From contig CACZZF010000009.1 of the NCBI GenBank assembly GCA_902785575.1, forward strand, positions 40,440 through 104,439: a stretch of 64,000 nt of DNA, written 5' to 3'. Shown here piece after piece: positions 32,856 through 42,290 of the stretch. The position numbers were made by a program, and so were the translations under genes. Each line of letters begins with the position of its first letter. Position 1 is the stretch's first letter. This stretch comes from an uncultured Bacteroidia bacterium. GTDB lineage: Bacteria; Bacteroidota; Bacteroidia; Bacteroidales; UBA932. The notes beneath the pieces are model-generated. The model was not told the DNA's origin, ran no database searches, and saw nothing but the letters and a program-made list of their open reading frames with translations.

Positions 32856-34646
32856 TCATAAAGCGAGCATAGCCTGGAGTTTCGCTTCCCAGACTGATGG
32901 CTTCGGATCTTTCATGAGAGGATAAGCGACATCGGAGACCCTGAGATATACCCTCAGGGTTTTCTTTATCATAAACCTGAACTTGTATCCCCCGACGGCA
33001 GAAAAGGCGAATCCCCTTCCATAATAGGCTGGTACAGTGAAATTTCCGGGAGCATCCCTCTCATATGAATATATCCTGTCATCCCAATTGTCAACCAAAA
33101 ACATCGTTCCTCGCAAGTATGCGTGCCATTTACTGGTTTTCCGTCCTAATTCATAATATGCCAGACCCGCCAATCCGCGGCATAGTGTGCCTTCCAGCCT
33201 GACCCTTGCTCTCCATGTGTCTCCATCTGATTCCCCATACCTAGCGGATATCCCGGCGGAAGACCAATCCAGGTCAACCCGGCCGCCTGTCTTATACTTC
33301 AGCGTCTCCTCATAAGGACGGTAGCGTTCCGTGAGCCTGACGGTCAGCACGGCATTCTGTGTGACCTGGGCCGGAACTTTCAGGAACATTTTAAGTTGCC
33401 TGCGTGACCTGTCGGAGTGTTTCCCGGCCAAATCAGCCGTCAACTGAGCTCCATAATGCTCAAGTCCAAGCGCCACTCCCCTCTCATCGGAGGTTTTAGT
33501 CCAGCTTCTGACACTTCCCGTGAACGATGAGTCAAAACTCCCGGGATATGACCTCGCTACTCCACTCAGTCTCCAACCTTCCCCTATCAGGATAGAAGTA
33601 CCTGCTACGGCCGCGATCGTTTTCGAATGGACATCGTAAGAGGTCTCTCCGAACATATCCACCCCGAACAGATTGTATCTGAAATCACCGGAAATCTTGC
33701 CTGAGGTAGAGCCTTTCCATGCGGAAAACGACACTTGACCGTTCTTCCCAAGCCATCCCAAAACCACTCCCGGCATCAACGTGACTTCTTTTCTATTATC
33801 TCCTTCCATCCGGTTTCTAAGTCCAGGGAGAGACATGAAGGCGATCATGGAAACGCGGCCTTTCTGGAAATCAGCGGCTATACCTCTGTGACTTCCGATC
33901 CCAGACCAAGACCATGAGGGAGAAAGGCCGGTGGGTCGTCTGGAGAATGACGTAGATGACGAGAGACCGGAAAGCGACATACCGCTCCAGAGGGATAAGC
34001 CTTGGCCGACACGCAGGTTGTAATCCCCGATAACAGCCTTTCCAAGCAGTTTATTCCCGTAACAAGTGATATTAGCGGCCCAGGAAGAGGGAGGAAACTG
34101 GCTCTTGTCTTGGTAATAAGACCTGGCGGCGAGAGAGGCTTCCGCATACTCTCCCGCCGCGATCTTATATTTCGCCCCATAACTAAACGCATCTCCCTTG
34201 GCCGCCACCCTTGCTAAAGCGTCTTGACGAATCTCAAGACTGTCTGCCACCGCTCCTGGCAGCGAACGGCTCGCAAGTGACAGGAATGGCTTCAAAGCCG
34301 CGACATTTTCAGGTCCAAAGCCCTCGATAGCAGATAGTTCCGAAAAAGACAAGACATCTCCGAAACGGGAACGGTAGTCCAGCAGACTAGCCGCCTGGTA
34401 TTGGCTCAGAAGCCCGCTTGACACCAGTCTTGACCGGCTGGCGAGATTGATTTCAAGAGGATGCGACAGATAGTGATTGAATCGCTCAACTTCCTGTTCA
34501 TCAAGTTCTTCCTCACTTGAGGCTCCGGTGATCACAAGGATTCCCGCCATCGGATCCGCTCTTTGCGCGGGGACTGGGATGGGGACGCACATCATTAGGA
34601 AGGGGGCGAGCGGAATAAGCCGCGACAGTGATTTGAAGTTTTTCAT
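32856..34646 (-). CDS. Secreted helix-hairpin-helix domain protein, predicted beta-barrel
   Basis: 596 residues with a signal peptide (ending VPVPAQ). After it, residues about 55-115 (LEINLASRSRLVSSGLL, then GFGPENVAALKPFL) carry ComEA-like helix-hairpin-helix motifs. The remaining 450 residues alternate polar and hydrophobic positions with many Tyr/Trp/Ser, as in outer-membrane barrels. This architecture is common in Bacteroidetes and uncharacterised. A role in outer-membrane DNA or protein handling is only a guess. Confidence 0.8.
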   Translation of the reverse strand: MKNFKSLSRLIPLAPFLMMCVPIPVPAQRADPMAGILVITGASSEEELDEQEVERFNHYLSHPLEINLASRSRLVSSGLLSQYQAASLLDYRSRFGDVLSFSELSAIEGFGPENVAALKPFLSLASRSLPGAVADSLEIRQDALARVAAKGDAFSYGAKYKIAAGEYAEASLAARSYYQDKSQFPPSSWAANITCYGNKLLGKAVIGDYNLRVGQGLSLWSGMSLSGLSSSTSFSRRPTGLSPSWSWSGIGSHRGIAADFQKGRVSMIAFMSLPGLRNRMEGDNRKEVTLMPGVVLGWLGKNGQVSFSAWKGSTSGKISGDFRYNLFGVDMFGETSYDVHSKTIAAVAGTSILIGEGWRLSGVARSYPGSFDSSFTGSVRSWTKTSDERGVALGLEHYGAQLTADLAGKHSDRSRRQLKMFLKVPAQVTQNAVLTVRLTERYRPYEETLKYKTGGRVDLDWSSAGISARYGESDGDTWRARVRLEGTLCRGLAGLAYYELGRKTSKWHAYLRGTMFLVDNWDDRIYSYERDAPGNFTVPAYYGRGFAFSAVGGYKFRFMIKKTLRVYLRVSDVAYPLMKDPKPSVWEAKLQAMLAL

Positions 34647-34743
34647 ATCGGATTGTTTCCGCTAATATAAGGAAGCTGGCGGATTTATTCCCGTGATGAT
34701 AAAAAAGGTTCGTCGTTTATTTCTGTTTTTTATAAGGATTGGC

Positions 34744-34751
34744 TATTTTTG
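34744..34751 (+). promoter_or_regulatory. -7 box of hpt-adk
   Basis: TATTTTTG, 21 bases before the ATG at 34773, with a weak TCTG about 18 bases upstream as -33. Confidence 0.55.
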
Positions 34752-34772
34752 TGAATACCAAAAATAAATCTT

Positions 34773-35888
34773 ATGAGTAATATCAGACTTCACGACAAAT
34801 CTTTCCGCCCTTTCATCGATTATGACAAGATCGAGAGCGCCATCGACGAGGTGGCAGCCAAGATCACGGCTGATTACAAGGACAGCAAGGACGCTCCTGT
34901 CCTCCTTTGTGTGCTGAACGGATCGATCCTTTTCACCGCTGAGCTGATGAAGAGGTTGACTTTCAAGTGCGAGATAGTATGCGTGAAGTTGTCCTCCTAT
35001 GTCGGGACAAAATCAACCGGCGAGGTCAGGGACATCATCGGAATGACTGGAGATGTCAAGGGCAAGCGGGTCATAATTGTCGAAGACATAGTTGACTCCG
35101 GCAGGACGATCGCCAATCTGGTCAATATGATGGAGGCTAACGGAGCCACTGAGACAAAGATATGCACGATGCTTCTAAAGCCAGGTTGCTACAAGTTGGA
35201 CAAGAAGATCGATTATGTGGCGATGGAGATTCCCGATGATTTCATAGTCGGCTTCGGCCTTGATTATGATGGTCTCGGGAGGAATATCAAGGATATTTAT
35301 GTTTTGGACGACAATATGAAATACTACATTCTTTTCGGCCCTCCGGGTGCGGGCAAAGGCACCCAGGCCGCCTCAATGGCGGAAAGGTTCAACCTCTGCC
35401 ACATCTCGACAGGTGACCTCCTGAGGGGTGAGATGGCAAAAGGAACCGAACTCGGACTCAAGGCCAAGGCTCTTATCGAGGCTGGAGAGTTGGTCCCCGA
35501 TGAGATTGTCGAGGGGATGATCGAGAACAAGTTTGACTCCGTAAAGGGATATTCAGGATTCCTTCTCGATGGTTTCCCCCGCACGACAGCCCAGGCCAAG
35601 GCTCTTGACGCGATGCTCGCGAAGAGGGACACCAAGGTCAGCGGTGTGGTCTCCCTGATGATTCCGGACGAGATGATCAAGGAGAGGATACGCCACCGCG
35701 CCGCTATTGAGGGTCGTGCCGACGACGCCTCTGACGAGACCATATCCAACAGGATCAAGACCTACCACGAGAAAACCGAGCCTCTTGTGGAGTATTACAA
35801 AGCCGCCGGCGCCTACAATGAGATTGACGGAACCGGCACGATCGAGGAGGTCCGCGATAGGATCAACTCATTGATGAATAGTATTTAA
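34773..35888 (+). CDS. hpt-adk: Fused hypoxanthine phosphoribosyltransferase-adenylate kinase
   Basis: 371 residues in one frame. Residues 1-180 are a type I phosphoribosyltransferase of the Hpt group (KLSSYVGTKSTGEV; PRPP loop VEDIVDSGRT at 103-112; VGFGLDYDGLGRNI near the end). Residues 183-371 are adenylate kinase (P-loop GPPGAGKGT at 189-197; FPRTTAQA; short lid with RHRAAIEGRADD). The linker is only a few residues (LDDNM) and there is no stop between them; an internal ATG at 35316 is the usual Adk position. The two activities make IMP/GMP from bases and equilibrate AMP with ADP. Relatives usually have separate adjacent genes. Confidence 0.93.
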   Translation: MSNIRLHDKSFRPFIDYDKIESAIDEVAAKITADYKDSKDAPVLLCVLNGSILFTAELMKRLTFKCEIVCVKLSSYVGTKSTGEVRDIIGMTGDVKGKRVIIVEDIVDSGRTIANLVNMMEANGATETKICTMLLKPGCYKLDKKIDYVAMEIPDDFIVGFGLDYDGLGRNIKDIYVLDDNMKYYILFGPPGAGKGTQAASMAERFNLCHISTGDLLRGEMAKGTELGLKAKALIEAGELVPDEIVEGMIENKFDSVKGYSGFLLDGFPRTTAQAKALDAMLAKRDTKVSGVVSLMIPDEMIKERIRHRAAIEGRADDASDETISNRIKTYHEKTEPLVEYYKAAGAYNEIDGTGTIEEVRDRINSLMNSI

Positions 35889-35908
35889 CCTTTTAACACA
35901 TATTTTTT

Positions 35909-38248
35909 ATGGACAGACGCTTTTGGGCAGTTCTGCTGACCGTGATATTATCTTTAACGCCAGTGGCCGCCCAGGAGCCTCTGGATCAGATGATTAACCG
36001 AGGGCTTGAGCGTTCTTCCGCACAAGCTCTCATCCTAGCAAAAAAACTGAAGGACAAACCGGATGCCCTGCCTCGCACATGGGAAAACGGGGAACTTAAA
36101 ACCACCGGTTACGGAGGATGGGTCTCGGGCTTCTTCCCCGGAGTTCTCTGGATGCTCTATGAGGAGACCGGAAAGCCTGAGTTTGAGGAATATGCGAGGA
36201 TGTACACCAGCCGTGTAGAGCCTGCCAAGAAACTGACCAACACCCACGACCTCGGATTTATGCTGATGTCCAGCTTCGGCCAGGGCTACCGGCTAACCGG
36301 AGATCCTCATTATCTTGAGGTTATACATGAAGGGACGGACAGCCTGATGACCCGCTGGAATCCATTCCTGGGGGTGATGAAGTCATGGAATGAAAATGAA
36401 AAGTGGAAGTTCCCTGTCATCATCGACAACATGATGAACCTTGAGATGCTGTGCTTCTGCAGCAAGGTATTCGGGGACGGGCATTACGCGGAAGCCGCTG
36501 TGACTCATAGTAAAACCACGATCAAGAACCATTTCCGTAATGACGCCTCCACCTGGCACGTGGTCTCTTATGACCCTGTCGCCGGAGGAGTCCAAGTAAA
36601 GAATACCTCGCAAGGTTATTCAGACGACAGCGCATGGGCCAGAGGGCAGTCCTGGGGACTCTATGGTTACACAATGATGTACAGGGAAACACTTGATCCC
36701 GCATTCCTTGAGCAGGCCAGGAAGATAGCCCGTTTCCTATCGAATCATCCCAATCTTCCAAAGGATAAGATCCCCTGCTGGGATTACAACGCGCCGGGAG
36801 CCCCTGACACCCAAAAGGACGCTTCTTCTGGAGCCATCATGGCCTCGGCTCTCATCGAACTGAGCCAATTGGATCCTGGTCCCGAGTCGGCCGGATGGCT
36901 GGAACTCGCTATCCAGCAACTACGTACGTTAAGCTCACCTAAGTTCTTGGCCGAGCCCGGAGAACAGGGAGGATTCATTTTGAAGCACAGTGTCGGAAGT
37001 CTTCCCGGCAAGTCTGAGGTGGATGTCCCGCTGACATATGCCGACTATTACTACATCGAGGCTTTGCTGCGCTTGAAAAAGCTTCTGGGGCGCCCTGACG
37101 GGACCGCTGACAGGAAAGCCTGGGTTGACGCCTTGGTGAAAGTGGCTGATCCCATACTCACGAATCTGGCCGCTGGAACCCTTAAAAAGAATATGCCTTA
37201 CGAGACCCGCAACCAAGACAAGAATCACCAGGTCGTGGCTTACCTTGAGGCTGTGGGGAGGACCATCTGCGGAATAGCTCCCTGGCTCGAGCTCGGGCCT
37301 GACAACACAGAGGAAGGTCGCCTTAGAGAAATGTATATTGACTTGACGGTCAAGGGTTTGAAAAACGCCGTAAATCCATCCTCCCCGGACTATCTGACTT
37401 TCGACGGCAAGTCCGGCGGGCAACCCCTTGTGGACGCCGCTTTCTTGGCTGAGGGAATATTGAGAGCTCCGACACAGATATGGGGAAGGCTCGACAAAAA
37501 GACTCAGCAACGTCTTGTGGCTGAATGGAAGCGGTCTAGGGAAATCACGCCCGGCGAGAACAATTGGCTTCTCTTCGCCTCAACTGTCGAAGCGGCTCTT
37601 CTGGAGTTTACCGGCGATTATGACAAGGACAGGCTCCTGTATGGTGTCAAGCGCTTCAGGGACGATTGGTACAAAGGTGACGGCTGGTATGGTGACGGAA
37701 AAGATCTGCATCTTGACTATTATAACAGTCTGGTCATACATCCCATGCTGACTGAGGTCCTTAGGGTGATGAAGAAGCACGGAATCGAGGGCTCTGATTT
37801 CCTGCCTGATCAGGAAAAACGGCTCGGCAGGTATGCGGCGGAACTGGAGAGGATGATCTCGCCTGAGGGAACATATCCGGTGATCGGACGATCGATAGCC
37901 TACCGTTTCGGCTCATTCCACGCCCTGGCGGATGCGGCGTTTCTCCATCTTCTTCCTGATAATCTGAGTCCTGCCCAAGTGAGATGCGGCCTCACATCAG
38001 TGATATCCCGCCAAATATCCGCCCCTGGTACATTCGATGGAAACGGCTGGTTAAGAATCGGTTACGCTGGATCCCAAATCCAAATGGGAGAAACTTACAT
38101 CAATACAGGCAGCGTCTATCTCTGCACTGCCGCTTTCCTTCCGCTCGGTCTTCCCGCTGAAGATCCTTTCTGGAGTGCCCCAGCCCGTGACTGGACTTCC
38201 CGCAAAGCCTGGAACGGCATCGACGTCGGCCTCGACCATGCGATGTGA
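35909..38248 (+). CDS. Fused GH88 unsaturated glucuronyl hydrolase and DUF2264 (GH154-like) enzyme
   Basis: 779 residues with a signal peptide (cleavage after PVAAQ). Residues 25-385 are a GH88 (alpha/alpha)6 barrel: GGWVSGFFPG, HDLGFM (Asp 114) and IIDNMMNLEML (Asp 173), the two catalytic-site aspartates of the family, and SQGYSDDSAWARGQSWGLYGY. Residues about 400-770 match DUF2264 (RNQDKNHQVVAYLEA, WLLFASTVEAALL, LHLDYYNSLVIHPM), a family I recall as glycoside hydrolase family GH154 with beta-glucuronidase activity. Both halves would remove uronic acids, one unsaturated and one saturated. The start follows hpt-adk by 20 bases. Confidence 0.88.
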   Translation: MDRRFWAVLLTVILSLTPVAAQEPLDQMINRGLERSSAQALILAKKLKDKPDALPRTWENGELKTTGYGGWVSGFFPGVLWMLYEETGKPEFEEYARMYTSRVEPAKKLTNTHDLGFMLMSSFGQGYRLTGDPHYLEVIHEGTDSLMTRWNPFLGVMKSWNENEKWKFPVIIDNMMNLEMLCFCSKVFGDGHYAEAAVTHSKTTIKNHFRNDASTWHVVSYDPVAGGVQVKNTSQGYSDDSAWARGQSWGLYGYTMMYRETLDPAFLEQARKIARFLSNHPNLPKDKIPCWDYNAPGAPDTQKDASSGAIMASALIELSQLDPGPESAGWLELAIQQLRTLSSPKFLAEPGEQGGFILKHSVGSLPGKSEVDVPLTYADYYYIEALLRLKKLLGRPDGTADRKAWVDALVKVADPILTNLAAGTLKKNMPYETRNQDKNHQVVAYLEAVGRTICGIAPWLELGPDNTEEGRLREMYIDLTVKGLKNAVNPSSPDYLTFDGKSGGQPLVDAAFLAEGILRAPTQIWGRLDKKTQQRLVAEWKRSREITPGENNWLLFASTVEAALLEFTGDYDKDRLLYGVKRFRDDWYKGDGWYGDGKDLHLDYYNSLVIHPMLTEVLRVMKKHGIEGSDFLPDQEKRLGRYAAELERMISPEGTYPVIGRSIAYRFGSFHALADAAFLHLLPDNLSPAQVRCGLTSVISRQISAPGTFDGNGWLRIGYAGSQIQMGETYINTGSVYLCTAAFLPLGLPAEDPFWSAPARDWTSRKAWNGIDVGLDHAM

Positions 38249-38262
38249 TAGCCATTTGATTT

Positions 38263-39243
38263 ATGCGAGAATCAAGTTATATCCCAGGATTTGACTGGGT
38301 CAGGATCATAGGGTCGATATTAGTAGCCGTGACACACTGTGGCGTGTTCATGTACTTCTATAATAACACCTCCCAGTTTTATCAACTGTTTTCATTACTG
38401 ATACCTGTGTTTTTTATCATGTCCGGGTATCTTCGGGAACGATCCTTCTCACGGCAAGCGGTTTACAGTCAAGTCCTTAAATACGGTGCGATATACCTTG
38501 CGGTCAACTCTTTAGCAGTTATATATACCCACATCAACGCTTTAGCCCGTTTTGGTGAATTCAGTTGGACTGGCTTGATAGTCAACTTGTTTAAGGGTTT
38601 TGTCTGCCGCAGCGATGACGCATACCAACTGTGGTTCATCCCCGCCTTGCTGTACCCCATGCTCTTGAACGCTTTTCTGGACAAGAAAGGGAGAAGAATT
38701 GTCATCGTGATTTCCGCGACATTGATAATAGCGAGAGAAATAATTGGAAACGATGTGCTGGAAGAAGAAATAGGTAATGTTCTTTCATCCTTGCCGATCA
38801 TCGGGAAAATCTTTTATGCTCAGGAGTTATCAAGGATGTGGCGACATCTGCTCGCCGGAACGCTGTACACCACTATAGGTTTCGAGATCGATTCCTGGAG
38901 GCTGAAACCACTAGCTCTGATACTATCCGCGATACCTGTAGCATTCCTTGAGTTCCACACAGGCCATATAGTCATCTCACCTTTCCTTTTGTCAATAGCC
39001 CTATTCTTGATTGTGAAGAAACTGCCCGGGCATTTTATGTATCCCTACCACGCCGCGATCTCGTTGTTTTCGGGGATGCTGTATTTCTTGCACAGATTCG
39101 AGTACATCTTCATCAGAGGGTTCATAACCGACTCTATTTCCCTGACGATTTTATTAATCATAGCATTTAATCTCGTGGTTACCATTGTGGTATTCCTTTT
39201 TATCAATAAAGGAAAGGAGCGAGGTAACACCGCCAAAGTATAG
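38263..39243 (+). CDS. Membrane acyltransferase, acyltransferase family 3
   Basis: 326 residues with about nine to ten hydrophobic segments. The N-terminal FDWVRIIGSILVAVTHCG has the conserved Arg and His of acyltransferase-3 enzymes, and FFIMSGYLRERS is the next conserved stretch. These proteins transfer acyl groups to sugars or lipids at the inner membrane. Base composition is more AT-rich than the flanking genes. The AMP-ligase gene starts 7 bases after its stop, so they likely act together. Confidence 0.85.
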   Translation: MRESSYIPGFDWVRIIGSILVAVTHCGVFMYFYNNTSQFYQLFSLLIPVFFIMSGYLRERSFSRQAVYSQVLKYGAIYLAVNSLAVIYTHINALARFGEFSWTGLIVNLFKGFVCRSDDAYQLWFIPALLYPMLLNAFLDKKGRRIVIVISATLIIAREIIGNDVLEEEIGNVLSSLPIIGKIFYAQELSRMWRHLLAGTLYTTIGFEIDSWRLKPLALILSAIPVAFLEFHTGHIVISPFLLSIALFLIVKKLPGHFMYPYHAAISLFSGMLYFLHRFEYIFIRGFITDSISLTILLIIAFNLVVTIVVFLFINKGKERGNTAKV

Positions 39244-39250
39244 TGATATA

Positions 39251-40645
39251 ATGAACATGGATTTCAATAAGACAATCGGTTCGATTCCAGATGGATTCGA
39301 AATGGTGTTGTTCCCGGAACAAGGCATTTCCATTACTGGAGCGTCTCTCCGCAAGTATAGCGGGATTTGCGCCGCATGGTTACAGGAGCAAGGTCACAAG
39401 ACAATCGGAATCCACATAGCCAATTATCCTGAGTTCATTTACCTGATCGCCGGCGCTTTGCGCGCTGGAGTCAAGGTTGTGCTATTAAACGCGCTTAACG
39501 AAGTTGAGACTGACGTCCCTGTCCTTGGAAGGGAGAAGGTGGCGGAAATAATTGAAAACCAAGGGAGTTCCCCCGCGGAGTTCTCTCCATACGAGTGGGG
39601 AATAGATGAACCGGTCATTTCAATAATGACTTCCGGAACCAGTGGAGACAGAAAGCGAATCGATAAGAGTATCAAGAACTTCTTCGGAACTAAAGGAGTG
39701 CGCCCATGGTGGAAAACCTTGATCAAATTGTTCAGGATCAGAGTCTACAATTGCGCTCCATGGTATCATAACACAGGAATCTACTTACTGCTCCTCAATC
39801 TTAGCGGATGCCTGTTCACACAGATTACCACAGGCAAATTCAATCCTGATAAAATGCGGCAGAGCATCAATAGCACACAGCCCAACTGTATACTCACCAC
39901 TCCTACTATGCTCTACCGCAGCGCCTGCTGTGGAAAAATCCGACTGCCGTCGTACATAATATGCACTGGAGAATATTTGTCAGACTCGACTATTGATCTG
40001 TTGGAAAGTAACGGCGGAGGTCATTTTTTATACAGCTCCTACGGGACAACCGAAGCGGGAGCGATATCTCGACTAACCTATGTTTTCGACTCAGTAAAAA
40101 ACTCCGGTAAGATACTCACGTCATTTCTTCGACTCTCTGGACTTGGCGGCGTTATTTTCAAAAAAAAGACAAGAATTCCTTACTGCGCTGGAAGGATACA
40201 CAAGAATGTGGATGTGAAGGTTACACAAGCCGGAGAGATTATGGTGAGATCAAAGGTGATGATTGGGGGCTCAGAGACCGGTCACTTTAAAACCGGAGAT
40301 ATAGGATATGTCGATAATGGCTTGCTATTCATCACTGGCAGAAGTGGTTATGTGATTAACCGCAGTGGAGAGAAAATCTCTCCCCTTGACATTGAGAAAG
40401 TGATTGCCAAGATGGAAGGGGTAAAATCCGTCCTTGTGTTCGGAATCCCTTCCACTACTCATGGCGAGGACATCTGCGCGGCTATCGAAAGCGTTGGCGG
40501 GTCAGAAGTGGTTAAAGCCTCGGATCTTGAAAACGCTCTTCCGAAATACATGATTCCCCAGCGCTACCTCTTCTTTGATCATTTCCCCTTGACCGAGTCG
40601 GGGAAAGTAAATTTAAAGAAATTACGTACCTTCGCGCTTAAATAA
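39251..40645 (+). CDS. AMP-dependent acid-CoA ligase/synthetase family protein
   Basis: 464 residues from the ATG at 39251 (a second Met two codons on is an alternative; a long in-frame extension upstream lies inside the acyltransferase gene). ANL-superfamily motifs: P-loop [41 protein letters not shown], and C-terminal [11 protein letters not shown] with the catalytic Lys. Shorter than most acyl-CoA ligases. It would activate a carboxylic acid as adenylate/thioester, perhaps as donor for the neighbouring acyltransferase. No acyl-carrier protein gene is adjacent. Confidence 0.85.
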   Translation: MNMDFNKTIGSIPDGFEMVLFPEQGISITGASLRKYSGICAAWLQEQGHKTIGIHIANYPEFIYLIAGALRAGVKVVLLNALNEVETDVPVLGREKVAEIIENQGSSPAEFSPYEWGIDEPVISIMTSGTSGDRKRIDKSIKNFFGTKGVRPWWKTLIKLFRIRVYNCAPWYHNTGIYLLLLNLSGCLFTQITTGKFNPDKMRQSINSTQPNCILTTPTMLYRSACCGKIRLPSYIICTGEYLSDSTIDLLESNGGGHFLYSSYGTTEAGAISRLTYVFDSVKNSGKILTSFLRLSGLGGVIFKKKTRIPYCAGRIHKNVDVKVTQAGEIMVRSKVMIGGSETGHFKTGDIGYVDNGLLFITGRSGYVINRSGEKISPLDIEKVIAKMEGVKSVLVFGIPSTTHGEDICAAIESVGGSEVVKASDLENALPKYMIPQRYLFFDHFPLTESGKVNLKKLRTFALK

Positions 40646-40653
40646 TAGCGATT

Positions 40654-41646
40654 ATGCCTGACTCGAACTTCATAGACTACGTCAAGATATTCTGCGCATC
40701 TGGACACGGCGGCGCTGGATCGATGCATCTTCACAGGGCCAAGTACGTGCCGAAGGGCGGGCCCGACGGAGGCGACGGTGGCCGTGGCGGCCACATCATC
40801 CTCAAGGCCAATCCCCAATTCTGGACTCTGATCCATCTCAAATACCGCAAGCATGTCAAAGCGGATAACGGCGGACATGGTGAAGGAGGACTCAGGACAG
40901 GCAAGAACGGGCAGGATATCGTTCTGGAAGTACCCATCGGGACAGTGGCGAAAGATGCTGAGACTGAAGAGGTTCTGTTTGAGATGATGGAGCCGGGCGA
41001 GGAGAGGATCCTCTGCAAGGGAGGCCGAGGAGGTCTTGGCAACAACAATTTCAAGTCAGCTACCAACCAAACTCCCAGATACGCCCAGCCAGGTGAGGAG
41101 GGAGAGGAAGGATGGTTTATTCTCGAGCTTAAACTCCTTGCCGACGTGGGCCTTGTGGGTTTCCCTAATGCCGGCAAGTCCACTCTGCTCGCCGCGATCA
41201 CGGCAGCCAAACCCAAAATAGCCAACTATGCCTTCACGACCCTTGAGCCAAATCTCGGAATCGTGAAGTATTACGACGACCGCTCTTTCGTCATGGCCGA
41301 TATTCCCGGAATCATCGAGGGCGCCCATGAGGGTAAAGGAATAGGAATCAGGTTCTTAAGGCATATTGAACGGAATTCCGTGCTGCTGTTCATGGTCTCG
41401 GCAGAGGAGGATGACATCGCCGCCGGCTACCAGACCCTCCTTAACGAGCTTAAGGAATACAACCCCGAACTACTTGATAAAGAGCGTGTTCTGGCAATCA
41501 CTAAATGCGACCTGATCGACAAGAAGATAGAGTCCGAGATAGAGCCTACCCTTCCAAAGGGCATACCTCACATATTCATTTCATCTGTTTCCGGAGAAGG
41601 GCTTAAAGAGCTCAAGGACATGTTATGGTCTGCGCTTCAGTCATAG
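40654..41646 (+). CDS. obgE: GTPase ObgE/CgtA
   Basis: 330 residues. The glycine-rich Obg domain (residues 1-158; [41 protein letters not shown]) precedes the G domain with G1 [10 protein letters not shown]3 [14 protein letters not shown] and G4 TKCD. Obg GTPases bind the 50S ribosomal subunit and take part in ribosome assembly and the stringent response. It lacks the optional C-terminal extension. Starts 8 bases after the ligase gene and overlaps the PAP2 gene by 22 bases. Confidence 0.97.
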   Translation: MPDSNFIDYVKIFCASGHGGAGSMHLHRAKYVPKGGPDGGDGGRGGHIILKANPQFWTLIHLKYRKHVKADNGGHGEGGLRTGKNGQDIVLEVPIGTVAKDAETEEVLFEMMEPGEERILCKGGRGGLGNNNFKSATNQTPRYAQPGEEGEEGWFILELKLLADVGLVGFPNAGKSTLLAAITAAKPKIANYAFTTLEPNLGIVKYYDDRSFVMADIPGIIEGAHEGKGIGIRFLRHIERNSVLLFMVSAEEDDIAAGYQTLLNELKEYNPELLDKERVLAITKCDLIDKKIESEIEPTLPKGIPHIFISSVSGEGLKELKDMLWSALQS

Positions 41647-42290
41647 GAACCTTGCACCAGACCGACCAGGAACTGACTCTGGCCATCAACAGCTGGAGCG
41701 CCCCCTGGAGTGACATTTTCTGGACCACGATGTCGGACATCAAGTTCTGGATTCCAGCTTATATCCTCTGCGCGGTATTCTTGTTCAAGATGCTCGGCTG
41801 GAAGAAAGCCCTGTTTGTCCTCGCGTCCGCCGCCTTGGCTTTCGGCATGTGCGACCAAGTCTCCAATCTCGTGAAACATTCGGTCTCCAGACTGCGTCCA
41901 TGCTATTCTTTCCCGATGCTCGACGGAGGACTTAACGTGCTTGAGAAGAGGGGCGGTTTCTTCGGATTCTTCTCTGCTCACGCCGCCAACGCATTCTCAT
42001 TCGCCGTATGCATGATCCTAGGTTTCTCCAATGATAAGGCGCGATCTTACAAGGCCTTCCGCGCGGGAATACTATCTTGGGCCGCCATTGTCTCGATAAG
42101 CCGGATTTTTGTCGGGAAGCACTACCTGGGTGATGTCCTTGTGGGGGCGCTTATAGGAATAACGATAGGCTACCTTTTGGGCAGCCTATCAAACCTGTTG
42201 ATCAGGAAGTACCTCGAAAGGATCCCCTCTCCTACAATTCAGGAAGGGTCTTCTCCATCTGAATCCCCCTCGATCCCTTCACAAGAATAG
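41625..42290 (+). CDS. PAP2-family membrane phosphatase
   Basis: 221 residues with about five membrane helices. The three-part acid phosphatase signature is present: [19 protein letters not shown] (Ser-x-His) and [16 protein letters not shown]. Likely substrates are undecaprenyl pyrophosphate or phosphatidylglycerol phosphate-type lipids. The ATG lies inside the end of obgE. The last 59 bases overlap the convergent murF gene, so the low-complexity Ser/Pro tail is encoded opposite murF codons. Confidence 0.9.
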   Translation: MVCASVIGTLHQTDQELTLAINSWSAPWSDIFWTTMSDIKFWIPAYILCAVFLFKMLGWKKALFVLASAALAFGMCDQVSNLVKHSVSRLRPCYSFPMLDGGLNVLEKRGGFFGFFSAHAANAFSFAVCMILGFSNDKARSYKAFRAGILSWAAIVSISRIFVGKHYLGDVLVGALIGITIGYLLGSLSNLLIRKYLERIPSPTIQEGSSPSESPSIPSQE

